Positions 10,388-22,137 are shown, numbered from the stretch's first letter. The stretch is 64,000 nucleotides of DNA from Tillus elongatus (GCA_964006375.1 OZ023269.1:129944809-130008808), one strand, 5' to 3'. Notes: generated by a model from the sequence alone, not told the origin. A program made the numbers and translations.

Positions 10388-11625
10388 GTGTGTATCATAT
10401 CGATAACTCAAAAAGTAATGGGCTGGTTTTGTTAAATTTGCTGAGTACCTTCCCTTTGTAAGTGGCTTGGATAAGTTCGTTATCCAGAAAAATTGGCCCA
10501 GGTTTTCCTGGAAGATTTTGTGTTTTCTTTCGGGAAAAATTTATATGCCCGGAAATAACAAAGTAAGGGCAACCAGATTTGATACGCGTGTTTACTTGTT
10601 TGCCTTTAAACTCACAGATCTAAATTTTAGTAAATGGGTTGAACCATTTACTAAAATTTAGATCTGTGAGTTTAAAAGCAAACAAGTTATAGGCATTTAA
10701 AGAAAAAACTGGGGTTTTCCTCAAAACGTCAAAGTCTCGATTTGAAACGTCAAAATTGACAACATTTGGGCAAAGAACCTGAAAGAGATACGGATTATGT
10801 AAAGAGTGTTCTGCAAATCCTTAGGTTTCAGCTTCGACCATCGTTGCTCTTTTACTAAAATATTTCCAGAAAGTTCATTTCAAATAGATTGATTTGATGC
10901 TTTGGCAGGAGTTTTAGTTAACTTTATGGTTTAACGGTCTATAATTTTTACCTAATTTTCGTAGAAAAAATTTGTTAAAGAGCAGACCGCCGCTTTTGAA
11001 TTCTTAAACGATTTCTTCAAATGAGCGCTAATTAGCCCCCTCCTAGAATCCATATCCGGGTTTACTTTCTGCTTACATATATACAGAGTGACGTATTTCT
11101 ACGGTAAAGCTCAATATAATTGCTATTATGCAAGATACGAGAAAAAATTGCATCCGTTACTTATAGGGTGTCTTGAGCTGCATTTAAAAAATTATTTTGA
11201 CAATCACAAGGTTGCCCATAAGTCGTTGCTGATACCTAAATATTTTTTTAACATTCCTTATTGCATTTTTGCATTTTTCATCGAAATATGATGCATGTTT
11301 GTAAAAAAATCTAGACGCAGTATATGCTTTTTGGTAGCGAATTTTCATCAAATGCTTCAAAATTCAATAACTCAATTTGCTATTAACCTAAGGTTCGTCG
11401 GCTAGGAAACGGGTTTTCTCGGAAACATCTGAAGTTTATTATCAGAAAATTTTTGTACATTGTGAAATAAGTTATTTTGATAAAATATGGTACATTGTTT
11501 ATACTATATAGGTTATACAGGTGACAAAACTGATGCCTGCTTGCATTAAAGATACATATTTGCTATTAAAAATATTTTTATGAAAATTCACGTCCATGAC
11601 ACACTTGCTGCGTCCAGACTTTTAA
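10025..11625 (+). repeat. Alpha-gamma composite repeat
   Basis: After ~300 bp of unassigned sequence and a second TA tract (10323-10384), the alpha 3' half follows: ATAACTCAAAAAGTAATGGG, AAATTTATATGCCCGG, then CAAAACGTCAAAG and GGCAACATTTGGGC-like blocks. The gamma part (from about 10960) has ACGGTAAAGCTCAATATAAT and GTGTCTTGAGCTGCAT. It ends CACTTGCTGCGTCCAGAC near 11620. A short perfect inverted repeat around 10615-10672 (TTTAGTAAATGGGTTGAACC and complement) is included. No coding capacity. Confidence 0.6.
10323..10384. repeat. (TA)n microsatellite
   Basis: 62-bp TA tract followed by the alpha landmark TCGATAACTCAAAAAG. Confidence 0.95.
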
Positions 11626-11629
11626 TTAA

Positions 11630-12838
11630 CTGAGTTTATTCCAAGTTACGAGCTGGTACTTTTTATGCCGGACTCTGTGTACAAATCACACTGTTTATTC
11701 AACTAGTGTGTTTCTATATGCGAGTAAAATATAATTGAAAATGGCATTGTGACAAAAAGCCTTAACTTCAAACGGAAAAATGCTGAACAAGCACAGAACG
11801 TATTTAGTTTCAGCTGCATATTGAATAAAGCAAATATTTTATGTTTACCTACGTTCATTAATTCAAAGTTCCGACTTTGATCTAAAAACAAAACTGTGCA
11901 CATCAATCGAAAGATGATATGGATCTTACATACCTTGTGCCTCGGAAATTCAGATTTGTTTGTCAATAATATGTGAGAATGGTATTCAAAGCCTCACCCT
12001 TAGCTTTGCTCAGTCAATTTCAGATATTGAAACGCGGAATTCTATACAGGCCCTTTGTATCTCCTCATTAACGAAATGTAACATTTACCTTGTTCTTGTC
12101 TTGACCGTCTCCTACCCCTAGTCGTAACGGTATAGCCGAAATTTAACCGAAATGCCATTGCTAGGGCTATGATGTACTTTGGGTTGAGGTTGAGTACCAT
12201 GTATACGCGTCTAGTATCCGTTTAGTGAAGGAAACAGGATACAGATCCTTTGTAATTTATGTGCCTTACACGAATGAGAAGATACGGGAATATATATATT
12301 CTAAACTTACATATAATCTACGGCGGTCCTCCAAATTGACACTAATTTATATACCATAATACCCTCTCTGCGTTACTGCATGACTGATTGACAACATGGA
12401 TAGACAACTTAGGTTTTATGTATTAAAGAGTGATACTTAATTGACTAGCCAAATATACAGTTTACTTAAATAAATTAATTTAAATGTGCTGGTTTTTTAG
12501 TCTGTCAGCGTTTTTAATAAGCTTTGACAAGTGTATGGAATTTAACTCGAACTTGGGTAAATCAACATCTCACGCTCACACAAAATAGTTCCTGTCAGCG
12601 AATTGCAGCTTCAGTTTATGTCATGTAAAATGTCAAAATTTATGTGCTAAAGAATTATGTTTTTTAAGAAGGTTTGGTTGAAATGAAGAGAAATAGTGAG
12701 GCGAGAGTGAAAATAAATCTTTGTAATGGCTATAGAAACGTTTGTGGAAGAAGAAAGAGAAGAAAAGCAAGATTGATCAAAATTCAGAAAGTGACATTAA
12801 CTAAAATTGTTTTGACAGTTTGATTATTTGAGAAGAGC
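11630..12838. other. No recognisable gene
   Basis: Lower-copy AT-rich sequence. The longest open stretch (11703-11966, minus) has no recognisable domain. Confidence 0.45.
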
Positions 12839-13195
12839 CTCGGTGGTTCATGGGTAAGAATGTGTGTCTCTGAACCGAAGGGTACTGGGTTCGATCCCAG
12901 GGTACTCCTTTCGCTTTTTCAGTACAAACTGTAACATTAACATCAGCCGAGGTTCTGGCATTGTATTTGAGCAAGTTGAATGTCTGCACGTTCCGCCCTT
13001 CGGAGGGGGCGTAAAGCCGTTGGTCCCGTGTCCATGCGATGTTGGGCACGTTAAAGATCCCTACCCTTCTCACAGAAAGGCAGGGGTTCGGCAAAATTTC
13101 CAGGATAGTGAGGTGAAACTGCTCCCTGGCGTCGGTGATTGGCCATAGTCGCGGAAATAGGCCGACGTTAAAGAACCAACACACACATACTCACA
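12839..13195 (+). mobile_element. tRNA-derived SINE with conserved central domain
   Basis: The head has an A-box (TGGTTCATGGG) and a near-perfect T-arm (CTGGG TTCGATC CCAG) about 50 nt downstream. The anticodon arm and acceptor stem do not close, so it is tRNA-derived and not a tRNA gene. A GC-richer body follows (GAGGGGGCGTAAAGCCGTTGG, then GGGCACGTTAAAGATCCC), and the 3' part has GGCCGACGTTAAAGAACC before a CA-rich tail. Bodies like this are shared across invertebrate SINE superfamilies. The exact domain class was not decided. Confidence 0.65.
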
Positions 13196-14377
13196 TTATT
13201 TGAGGATTTTTACAAAATTATGTTGATACAAGCACAAGCACATTAGCTTCTTTGTAAGACATAATGTATAATTTTGACCACTAATAAATGAGTATGAGTA
13301 TGAGTTCAAGAAGACATTTCCTGACAATGCCATTGAAAACTTGCAGATAATGCATGTCGCCCCAACAACTCCTCCGATTGAGCGTCACTAATGAATACAA
13401 AAAAGTCTGGACGCAGGAAGTGCGTTATGGAAGTGAATTTTTTATAAAAATGTTTTTAATAGCAAATACGTCTCTTTAATGCAAGCAGGCATCAATTTGG
13501 TCACCGATATAACCTATATAGTAGGAACAATGTACCATATTTTATCAAAATAACTTGTTTGAAAATGTACAACAATTTTCCGAAAATAAACTTTTCCGAG
13601 ACAACCCCTTTCCTAGCTAACGAACCATAGGTTAATAGCAAATTGAGTTATTAAATTTTGAAGCGTTTAATAAAAATTTGCTACCAAAACGCACTTACTG
13701 CGTCTCGATTTTTTTTTACAAACATGCGCCATATTTCGATGAAAAATACAATAAGGAATGTTCAACAAAAAAAATTTTAGGTATCACCAACGACTTATCG
13801 GTCATCCTATGATTGTCAAAATAATTTTATAAGATGCAGCTCAAGACACCCTTTGGGTAGTGTATACAATTTTTCTCGTATCTTGCATAATAACAATTAT
13901 ATTGAGGTTTGCCGTAGAAATGCGTCACCCTGTATATATGTAAACAGAAAGTAAACCCAAATATGGATTCTAGGTGGCTTAGTTTGCGTTTATTTAAATA
14001 AATCTTTTTAGAATTCAAAACCCGCGGTCTCCTCATTAACGAATTTTTTTACGAAAATTTGCTAAAAATTACAGACCGTTAAACCATAAACTTAGCTAAA
14101 ACCACTTCCAAAGCAACAGAGAAAGTGTCTATTTCAAATGAATTTTCTGGAAATATTTTATTAAAATGAAGGACAATGATGGTTGAAGCTGAAACGTAAG
14201 AGTTTGCAGAACACTCTTTATATAATCCGTATTTCTTTCAGGTTATTTGCCTAAATGTTGCCAATTTTGACGTTTCAAATCGTGACTTTTTACATTTTGA
14301 GGACACCCCCTTTTTTTAAATGCCTCTAACTTTTTTGTCTTTAAACTTACAGACCTAAATTTTAATAAATTGTGCAC

Positions 14378-14380
<3 letters not shown>

Positions 14381-14447
<67 letters not shown>
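14381..14447. repeat. (TA)n microsatellite
   Basis: 67-bp TA tract between two minus-strand alpha units. Confidence 0.95.
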
Positions 14448-14450
<3 letters not shown>

Positions 14451-14817
14451 ATTGAAACTGATCCTGGATATGGGTTCTAGGGGGCCTAGTTCGCACTTAT
14501 TTAAAGAAGTTTTTTCTAAATACATAAGTCGGGATCTCCTCGGTAGTGATTTTTTTTTAAAGTAAATTCACTAAAACAAGCACTTGTGAAGCCACGGGAA
14601 AAGTTTACGACTGTTTTAAATATGGAACAGTTTCACTAAGTTAGGGCAAAAACAAAGAACCTGATATGCTATTAAATTGAATTAAGTTTTAAAACTTTCA
14701 TCTCTTCTTTATCAAATTATTTTTTATAAAAAAATTCGCTAAAAATTCATCGGAATAACAACAATCTGATTAGATAATTGTAAAGTGAAATGAGACTACA
14801 AAATGCATAAAAAGTAA

Positions 14818-14868
14818 AGTCGATTATACGATGTACAGGGAGCTAGTCCACTAAGCTCCGCTAGACAT
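14818..14868 (-). repeat. Truncated tRNA-like module
   Basis: The A-box side (TAGCGGAGCTTAGTGGACTAG region on the minus strand) matches the 7164 module. The B-box side is deleted. Confidence 0.45.
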
Positions 14869-15153
14869 GTACTTACTAGCAGGTATATCCCATAATACAT
14901 GTTAATTCTTCAAGGTTTTACAATTTACACAAAACTATTTTGATTTACAATAAATTTTTTGCTCATATTTTAACGAAATGAAGGAAAATAATGACTTAGA
15001 CACATATCTAGGAGTTTGTTACTCATTTCTTGTAGTATTTTTCACTCACATTCTGATCAATCAATTTTGACGTTTTAACTTTCTTGAATCAGATTTAAAT
15101 AATTAAAAATTAATTTACCTGTAATTTTTTTGACTTTTAAGATAGGGATCTGA

Positions 15154-15491
15154 AAATACTCAGTAAGTGGTGGACGTGCCGCCACCTAGTTGCGGAACCA
15201 AGTAGTATGCTGTCACGCCAGCTCCAAATAACACAAAGTGTAAAAAAATAGAGACTGGATACAGCTAACTAACAATTCAGAAAATTGTCAGCCCTGGCCC
15301 ATTTCTACCCCACTATAGGGACAAAGTATGTAAGACTCGATGCATTTTCGCAACAATTAGAACCGTACACCGGTTTCGCTCTCATTAGAGATCTTCAGTA
15401 CGGCATACTAATTGCAGCAAAAATTCATCGAAAATAATACGGCTATCGTATAGCCAGTCTCAAAATACTCAGTAAATGCATCAAGTCTTAC
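15154..15491 (-). mobile_element. Retrozyme-like insertion (one unit plus redundancy)
   Basis: The insert splits an alpha repeat. It is bounded by direct copies of ATAGGGATCTGA (15142-15153 and 15492-15503), a 12-bp target duplication. AAAATACTCAGTAA occurs at 15153-15166 and 15462-15475, giving a 309-bp period with slight terminal redundancy. A short inverted piece (ATGCATCAAGTCTTACAT, 15477-15494) lies at the right end. The unit shares the hairpin GGCTAT-ACG-ATAGCC and a hammerhead with the loci at 25.6 and 29.7 kb. It is non-coding. Confidence 0.8.
15354..15414 (-). ncRNA. Hammerhead ribozyme motif, cleavage site mutated
   Basis: Minus strand: CAATTAG, internal loop, CCGTA, box CTGAAGA, stem II with CTC/GAG, box GAAAC, palindromic ACCGGT, then TACGG and CTAATTG closing stem I. 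The core boxes are intact, but the cleavage trinucleotide is GTG instead of GTC, which should block cleavage. Confidence 0.7.
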
Positions 15492-15503
15492 ATAGGGATC
15501 TGA

Positions 15504-15717
15504 ATTTTGGTACATAGGATACTCTTTATGACAGAAACCAACTTACCCTCACTTTGTTATTTCCGGAGATATAAATTTTTTCTAAAGAAAACACAAAATT
15601 TTCCTGGAAAACCTGGGCCGACTTTTCTGACTAACGAACTTATCGAAACTAATCGCAAAAGGTAGGTATGCGCCAAATTTGATCAAAATCGGACCATTAT
15701 TCTTTAAGTTATCGGTG

Positions 15718-15799
<82 letters not shown>

Positions 15800-15925
15800 T
15801 GAAACAGACCCTGGATATGGGTTCAAGGGGGCCTAATTCGCGGTCATTTGAAGAAATGTTTTCAAAATTTAAAAGTCGGGATCTTCTCATTAGTTAATTT
15901 TTTTTAAAGAAAATTCACTAACAAT
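15504..15925 (-). repeat. Alpha 5' half, minus strand
   Basis: Continuation of the alpha repeat interrupted by the retrozyme. It carries TTATTTCCGGAGATATAAAT, a TA tract (15720-15794), GGCCTAATTCGCGGTCATTT and CGGGATCTTCTCATTAG, and ends in the terminal palindrome. Confidence 0.6.
15720..15794. repeat. (TA)n microsatellite
   Basis: 75-bp TA tract at the usual internal position of the alpha repeat. Confidence 0.95.
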
Positions 15926-15929
15926 GAAA

Positions 15930-16784
15930 ACTACACAAAACAATTTCCGGGGCATAAAAAAGTTACCACATTTTTCAAGTGGACTTGAGCGTCACTAATG
16001 AATACAAAAAATAGCAGGATTCTCATTCATGTAAAACGATATACTCTATATATTTGACAGTATTTTAGGTAAAAGTGAAATATAGTAGATGGGGAAAATT
16101 GAGAATAAGGAAAGACATCTGTCTGGAAGCACACCGTCCCTTTAAATCTTTAACACATTGCAGATAGTGTTTAAAATTAGACAAGAGGGTCTTCAAGAGC
16201 TTAAAGCTGCACGTGCTGATAACCAGCCGTGTTCAAGGGCCCCACATGGCATAACTAACTCTGTTTCTGGCTTAACAGTTTAGACCATCAAATCTCTTGT
16301 ATATATTTAACCAAAAGTCGCCTAAACACCTGGCTATTAAACTAATTTATTTTATCACAAGTGAAAGCTACATCGACCCTTTAAATAAGGGTTGCGGATG
16401 CTACTATAATATAAAGGCATGTTGAGATATTGCCTCTGCTTTATACAGATAGCTATATAATTACTTACATATACAGTTATCGTCAAGAGTTTTAGAAGGA
16501 ACTAATAAATAATCCAGGTAAATTTCCTAAAATAATGTTTTGAACACAAGGCTCAATTGAGACGTGTTCCACAGATATAACATTTGTACAAAAACAATAA
16601 TTTTGATAAAACGCAGAGAAAACTTAGCAACGATATGCAGGGTCTGACAAAACTCTCGTCCCAAACGATATACTGCCTAAACGCGCAAGATTCAAGAAAC
16701 GAAAATTCAGGGTTGCGCATATCATCTATCAGTCCATGTAAGAAACAGTGTTTTTTTTTTGTAGAGGCACCATATTCCCTCTTT
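15930..16784. other. No recognisable gene
   Basis: Unassigned AT-rich sequence with short open frames only. Confidence 0.45.
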
Positions 16785-16905
16785 TTTGTGAATTTTCTTT
16801 AAAAAATTCACTAATGAGAAGATCCCAACTATTGAATTTTGAAAAAAATTCTTTAAATGAGCTCGAACTAGGCCCCTAGAATCCACATCCAGGGTCAGTC
16901 TCAAT

Positions 16906-16992
<87 letters not shown>

Positions 16993-17182
16993 ATGTATCT
17001 GTAAAACTGATGTAAAATTGGCCCAAGTTTTCTCGTAAAATTTTGTGTTTTGTTTTGGGAAAAATTTATATATCCGGAAATAAAAAAGTAAAGGCAACCA
17101 GATTTGGTGCGTCTGTTTGCACTATAAAAACCACTTACCAAACTTTAGGTCTGTAAGTATAAAAACAAAAAAGTTATAGGCA
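16785..17182 (+). repeat. Alpha repeat copy, cut by Jockey element
   Basis: 5' palindrome, GAGCTCGAACTAGGCCCCTA motif, TA tract 16911-16987, then the alpha middle (CCCAAGTTTTCTCGTAAAAT, AAAGTAAAGGCAACCAGATT). It ends abruptly at ...AGTTATAGGCATT, where the Jockey element begins. Confidence 0.6.
16911..16987. repeat. (TA)n microsatellite
   Basis: 77-bp TA tract inside the alpha repeat. Confidence 0.95.
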
Positions 17183-17408
17183 TTGTCCCCTGTGGTCCGG
17201 GGAATAACTAAAAGAATAGGCCCAGGGTAACTCCTGCCTGTCGTACTAGGCGACTAATCGGAGACAAGCAGCTGGTAGTGGAATTTTCCTTAACGTGATA
17301 GTTTCACGCCCGAGGAGGAACCACCCCGTACACCAAGGGGCTGGTGAAGCCCCAACGGACGTTTCCGGTTCTGGTGTATCAAATCGGTTTCCCTTCTAAG
17401 CAAAAATT

Positions 17409-17945
17409 ATGATGGATCCTTCTTGTACAAAAGATTCCGGAGGTAAAATACCCATCCATTCATATCTCCGGGGGAGGGGTGTACAGGGGGCGCCAACATC
17501 AAGATTTAACATATCCTTCTCGAATATATGTGGCCTAAATTCTAACCTGAACTCCGTCCACCATTTTCTCCAGGCTAATAGGGCCCAACTCCTCTTCCTC
17601 ACCAAAACCCAAATCAGTGCCAAAACAGACACTAATTACCTTAATTTGCCAGTGTATGAGCTCCTTACTTCCTTTAGATTGCATGGAGGCGTGTGCGCAT
17701 ACGTCCGTAGTAATCTACCCTGCACCAGTCTCCCCAATTTAGAAGCTGGAAGAAAATACATACTATGGATGAAACTCTCTCTCAGTGCTGCAACTAAATT
17801 CATCTGTTGCATTTACCGGTCACCTTCTGACAACAACTTTGTCCAGCTCTTTGACTACCTTTCTGAAAAAACCGACCATCTGATTTCTAAATATCCTTCC
17901 TCCGAGGTCACTATTCTTGGTGACTTTAATGTCCATAATAATGAA
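17409..17945 (+). pseudogene. Jockey endonuclease domain (broken)
   Basis: 179 codons of an APE-type endonuclease, the enzyme that nicks target DNA to prime reverse transcription. Visible blocks are FSNICGLNSN (Asn39), [27 protein letters not shown] and ILGDFNVHN (Asp172, Asn174). The catalytic Glu normally found in the LTETQ block is Lys66, and the frame ends in a stop right after GDFNVHNNE, where homologues continue. Beyond the stop the same frame can be followed to about 18060. The copy should be inactive. Confidence 0.75.
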
Positions 17946-18708
17946 TAGCTAGGATCTTCAAAAACCGATCTACAAGGGAGAGCAGCGGAGGCCTTTGCAG
18001 TCAGCAATTCTTTAGCCAATATGGTTCAGCAACCTACTTACTTTCCTCGCATCCCAACACACAGCTCAAATGCCTTGGATCCCCTTGTCACTACAAAACC
18101 CGAGTGCTATAAGACATCAGTCACCGCCCCCCTTGGTCGCTCGGCATGGTCACTGCTTCGTGCGCAATGCAACCCAAGGTCACACAGTCATCACACCCAC
18201 GTATCGTTTGGCTCTACAACTCCGCGAACTGGGACGAAATGCGGGATTACTTTTCCTCATTTCCATTGGCGCCTGTCTGCTTCTCTCATACTGACCTCTC
18301 TGATATCTCACAAAACGTCACCGAAATTATCCAAGCTGGTATGGAATTATTTATTCTACGTACACAGAAAACCTCTTCAGCCACTCAAAAGCCCTGGTTT
18401 TCTAAATCCTGTCACAAGGCCAGACTTGAAAAGGTCAAAGCTAACAAAACGATTCTACACAATCCCAGTCAAGAAAACCGTCAAGCATTTAACGACGTAA
18501 GAAACCGCTATGTCCGCATTCTTTCTGAGGCAAAAAACTCGTGTAATAACCACATCAAAAACAAAGTCCTCTTAAGCTCTAGCGGCAGCCCTTCTGAACT
18601 CTTGCTAAATCTATTGAGAATAATTTCTGCAAGAGCACGTTCCCACCTCTTGTTTCAGGGGATGAAAATGTTTCTACCGCCCTGGGCAAGGCTGAACTTT
18701 TTGCCTCG

Positions 18709-19660
18709 TTGTTCGCCGGCAGTTCTACTATCAACCCACCTCAAAAGGTTCAACCACCAACAGTCCCCAATGTCGCGCATAAAATGACTGATATCATTTT
18801 CAAAACTAAAACGGTCCGAAATATGCTCTCTTCTTTTAATACCAGGAAAGCCTCTGGCCTTGACGAGATCCCAGCAATTTTTCTCAAAAAATGCGCACCA
18901 GAACTTGCTCCTGTCCTGACTCGTCTGTTTCAGACATCTTACAATAGAGGCATATTCTCTAGTAACTGGAAAACTGCACGAGTACAACCCGTCCCCAAGA
19001 AAAGATCCAAAGCGCTTCCTAGCAACTACTGGCCTATTTCTCTCCTTTCAGTCGTCTCTAAAGTCATGGAAAAGTATATAAACACCGAATTACTAAAATT
19101 TCTTGAAAAACACAGTCTAAGCCACGACAGGCAGTATGGATTCCGTCAGCGCAGATCAACTGCTGACCTCCTTTGTCACCCATTCTTGGAACAAGTCTAT
19201 GGAACTACACGGTGAATCGCAGATTGTCGTTCTAGACATATCCAAAGCATTCGACCAGGTCTGGCACGGAGCGCTGCTTAATAATCTTTAGGCCTATGGC
19301 CTACCACCAAAACTCTGTACCTGGACGGCAAATTTCCTCTTCAACCGGAGCATTTCTGTTGTCGTGGATGGCTATTTCTCTAAACTGTATCCAATTAATG
19401 CAGGAGTTCCTCAATGATCAGCTTTAGCCCCTGCTTTGTTTCTTCTCCACATCAATGACCTCCTCTCTAGCACATCCAACCCAGTTCACAGTTACGCGGA
19501 CGACTGCACCCTCCACTCAAATATACAATATTACAAGCCTGTTCCTTTAGCCCAATTAGATCAGGATCTCAGACGCATGGAGGGTTCTGTCTCCGTGGAT
19601 CTCCGAAACATATTAGACTGGGGAAGTAGAAATCTTGTACAATTCAACCCCACCAAATAA
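18709..19660 (+). pseudogene. Jockey reverse transcriptase (broken)
   Basis: RT motifs are spread over two or more frames: KASGLDEIPAIFLKK, NWKTARVQPVPKK, LPSNYWPISLLSVVSK, RQYGFRQRRSTADLL, then after a frameshift near 19170 LDISKAFDQVWH (19225-19265), and finally HSYADDCTL with YADD at 19493-19504. In-frame stops lie near 19291 (AYG context) and 19416 (PQ*SALAP). All key Asp residues survive, but the frame does not. Confidence 0.8.
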
Positions 19661-20353
19661 TCAATCTTGCTTTGTTTCTCATAAGAGATACACCAGCCCT
19701 AGACCCATCACAATGAACAACCAAGTTATTCAAAGTAATGAGTCCTTTTCACTTGTTGGCATTTCTGTGGATCGAAATCTCAATTGGCACCAACGTGTCA
19801 CATCAATTGCAGAAGTGGCTGCTAAGAAATTGGGTTTCATCTTCCGGGCTCGCAAATACTTTTTACCAGTTAATCTCTATACCTTATATACTTCACAAAT
19901 AAGGCCAAACCTCGAATACTGCTCCCACATCTGGGGTGCTCCTGCCGCTTCTAAACTCGCTATCCTGGACTCCATTCAGAAGAGAGCTATACGTCTCATC
20001 AGTGACCCTACCATCACCCAAAGGCTGCCATCCCTTGCCCACCGACGTGCCGTTGGTGACCTCTCTCTCTTTTATAGATGCACGGGCACTAGTCAGAGGA
20101 ACTTTCTTTCATAGTTCCTCCACCTGCTGCCCCCAACAGATCTACAAGGGGAACAGAGCGAATGCACCCTTTTACTGTCCAGGTCACTAGACATAGAACA
20201 TCTTGTTATGCCCGCTCTTTTGTCCCGAGGACTTCCAAGTTGTGGAATTCCTTGCCGGCAAATGTTTTTCCTTCTCCTTCGAACCTCCCAACCTTCAAGT
20301 CCAGAATTAACAAGTTGCCTCTTTCCTCCGTGTCGACAGCCACGGTACGATAG
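19635..20353 (+). pseudogene. Jockey ORF2 C-terminal region (broken)
   Basis: Downstream of the RT: NESFSLVGISVDRNLNWHQ, KKLGFIFRARKYF, SQIRPNLEYCSHIWGA, QKRAIRLISDPT and, in another frame, RSFVPRTSKLWNSLP and NLPTFKSRINKLPLSS. This order is typical of the tail of Jockey/CR1-type ORF2 proteins and is the part best preserved in the 5'-truncated copies elsewhere in the window. Confidence 0.7.
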
Positions 20354-20412
20354 TATTTAAGCTGTAAGCCCTCGTGGTGTGTTGCTGAAATATAAAAAAA
20401 GAAAAAAAAATT

Positions 20413-20770
20413 GCATTTTTCATCGAAATACGATGCAACTTTGTAAAAATACGAGACGCAGTAGGTGCGTTATGGTAGCAAATTTTCATTAAATGCTTCA
20501 AAATTCGATAACTCAATTTGCTATTAATCTAAGGTTCGTCGAGTAGGAAACGAGTTTTCTCGGAAACATTCAAAGTTTATTTTCATAAAATTTTTGCACA
20601 TTTTCAAACAGTAAGTTATTTTGATAAAATATGGTACATTGTTTCTACTATATAGGTTATACCGGTGACCAAATTGATACCTGCTTGCATTAAAGATATA
20701 TATTTGTTATTAAAAACATTTTAATGAAAATTCACTTCCATAACGCACTTGCTGCGTCCAGACTTTTTAA
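20413..20770 (+). repeat. Gamma terminal module (delta)
   Basis: A ~330-bp module with inverted ends: GAGACGCAGTAGGTGCGTTATGG at 20453 and CATAACGCACTTGCTGCGTC ending near 20761. Between them lie CTAAGGTTCGTCGAGTAGG, TATATAGGTTATACCGG and GCCTGCTTGCATTAAAGA-like blocks (here slightly diverged). Confidence 0.7.
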
Positions 20771-20774
20771 ACTT

Positions 20775-21540
20775 CAAAAGTTATATTTTTATAGCTACAT
20801 ATTTAAGATTACTTGATTACTGTTTATTTATTTTTATTTAAAAATCATATGAGCTGACCTGTTATGATTTCAAATCAGAAACTGATAATAAAGAAAATAT
20901 TGATTAGACTTCGCTTTACATCCTTGAATATTTTTACACAATTGAAAAGCTTTCTGCAGTAAAAACTAGATAAATAAGAGTGTTGACAGTAGCATACGGC
21001 TGAAAAACATGATCCAGGTGCGTAAAACCTATCACTAAAACTGTTAACAACGTACATGATTTTTGTAGCTTGATTTATGTATTTAAAAAATAATTTCAGT
21101 TACAAGATAATAATTAAGAAGTTGACTAAAAAAGGTCATAATTTAAAGCATTCGTAAAATACAGAAATTCACCACAAATTTCAAATTATATAACGTTTAA
21201 AGCAACTTAATCATCTAAATGTAATTTTACCTTAACACAGTCATTTATTTCATCACATGATCAGGATGTTGTCGTGCGAGACGCGGCGATGGCCAGGGAA
21301 ATTTATTTTTACCCATCTTTTTAGAGAATTACTGGAATAGCAAAACACTGTTTACATTTAGGGGCTCAAGCCTATAAAAAAGCACTGCCAGAGACGTAAA
21401 TTTTATCACATTTCAGGGTGATTTTACAGAGAACCGTATCTTATGAATCAACTTGTATTTAACACGTTTTGTAGAGAAAAATATATACAACTTCATTGCT
21501 TATTTAACAATTACTTAGATTGTTTTAGAAATAAAATAAA
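20775..21540. other. No recognisable gene
   Basis: Unassigned AT-rich sequence. Confidence 0.45.
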
Positions 21541-21600
21541 AAAGTCAGGACGCAGCAACTGCGTTATAGTAGTGAATTTTCATAGAAATGATCTGACACC
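21541..21600 (+). repeat. Solo delta end
   Basis: AAGTCAGGACGCAGCAACTG followed by GTGAATTTTCAT matches one end of the delta module only. The rest of the module is missing. Confidence 0.55.
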
Positions 21601-21747
21601 AAATATTTATTTTCTAACATTTTTTTTCTTTCAACGTAGAAATATAAATTTTGGTATATGGTTTCCCTTTAATATCGTAAATTTACGTACCAATTTTGGT
21701 TGCAATAGCTTTTATATTTTTTGAAATATTTTTTTTTCCGGAAAACT

Positions 21748-21845
<98 letters not shown>
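21748..21845. repeat. (TA)n microsatellite with interruptions
   Basis: 98 bp of TA with GT interruptions near 21773 and 21839. The mariner-like element inserts at its right edge, at a TA dinucleotide. Confidence 0.95.
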
Positions 21846-22137
21846 GGGTGGCGCATTAAAAACGACACAGGCCGATTTGCATCCAGAGAATTTTTTTTAA
21901 GAAACGCTGAAACAAGTCCATTGTAATATTGAAGGGGACATGTTTTGACATAAAACTCAACTTTGTCACATCAACCCGTTAAGGGTGGTGATAACAACCA
22001 TTATATTTTAAATAGGGAACATGGGTCGAGTGTTACATCATTTGAAAGCTCTTTCTTTTCTGAATTCAGCACACTAATTTTTTTGGAAGTTTTATCAACT
22101 CGTATAAAAATTATTCACAGTTGAAGATGCAAAAACG

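Larger units (their letters stand above)
13395..15141 (-). repeat. Alpha-gamma composite repeats, minus strand
   Basis: The left edge is the gamma terminus (GTCTGGACGCAGGAAGTGCG, 13405). Gamma landmarks follow in reverse: AGATGCAGCTCAAGACACCC, ACATATATACAGGGTGACGC-type sequence and CTCCTCATTAACGAATTTTT. A TA tract and a second alpha unit follow after 14450, including AGCACTTGTGAAGCCACGGG and a partial tRNA-like module. A retrozyme interrupts the unit at 15154. Confidence 0.6.
17183..20412 (+). mobile_element. Jockey-type non-LTR retrotransposon, near full length
   Basis: A ~3.2-kb element with a structured 5' leader (ends near 17408; hairpin AGGGGCTGGTGAAGCCCC), an endonuclease, a linker, a reverse transcriptase and a C-terminal tail, then an A-rich 3' end (TATAAAAAAAGAAAAAAAA near 20400). 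The flanks are an alpha fragment on the left and a gamma fragment on the right. No ORF1-like gag frame is visible, so it is either an ORF2-only element or a shortened one. Several stops and frameshifts make it inactive. Other copies lie at 26.9, 28.9, 36.7, 45.3, 52.6 and 60.0-62.1 kb. Confidence 0.8.

Noticed and set aside
12839..12912. Possible functional tRNA gene
   Set aside because: A-box and T-arm are good, but the acceptor and anticodon stems do not pair and a SINE body follows directly.
17183..20770. Jockey insertion cleanly splitting one alpha-gamma repeat
   Set aside because: The left flank ends in the alpha middle and the right flank starts far downstream in gamma, with no target duplication; a deletion or separate fragments are more likely.
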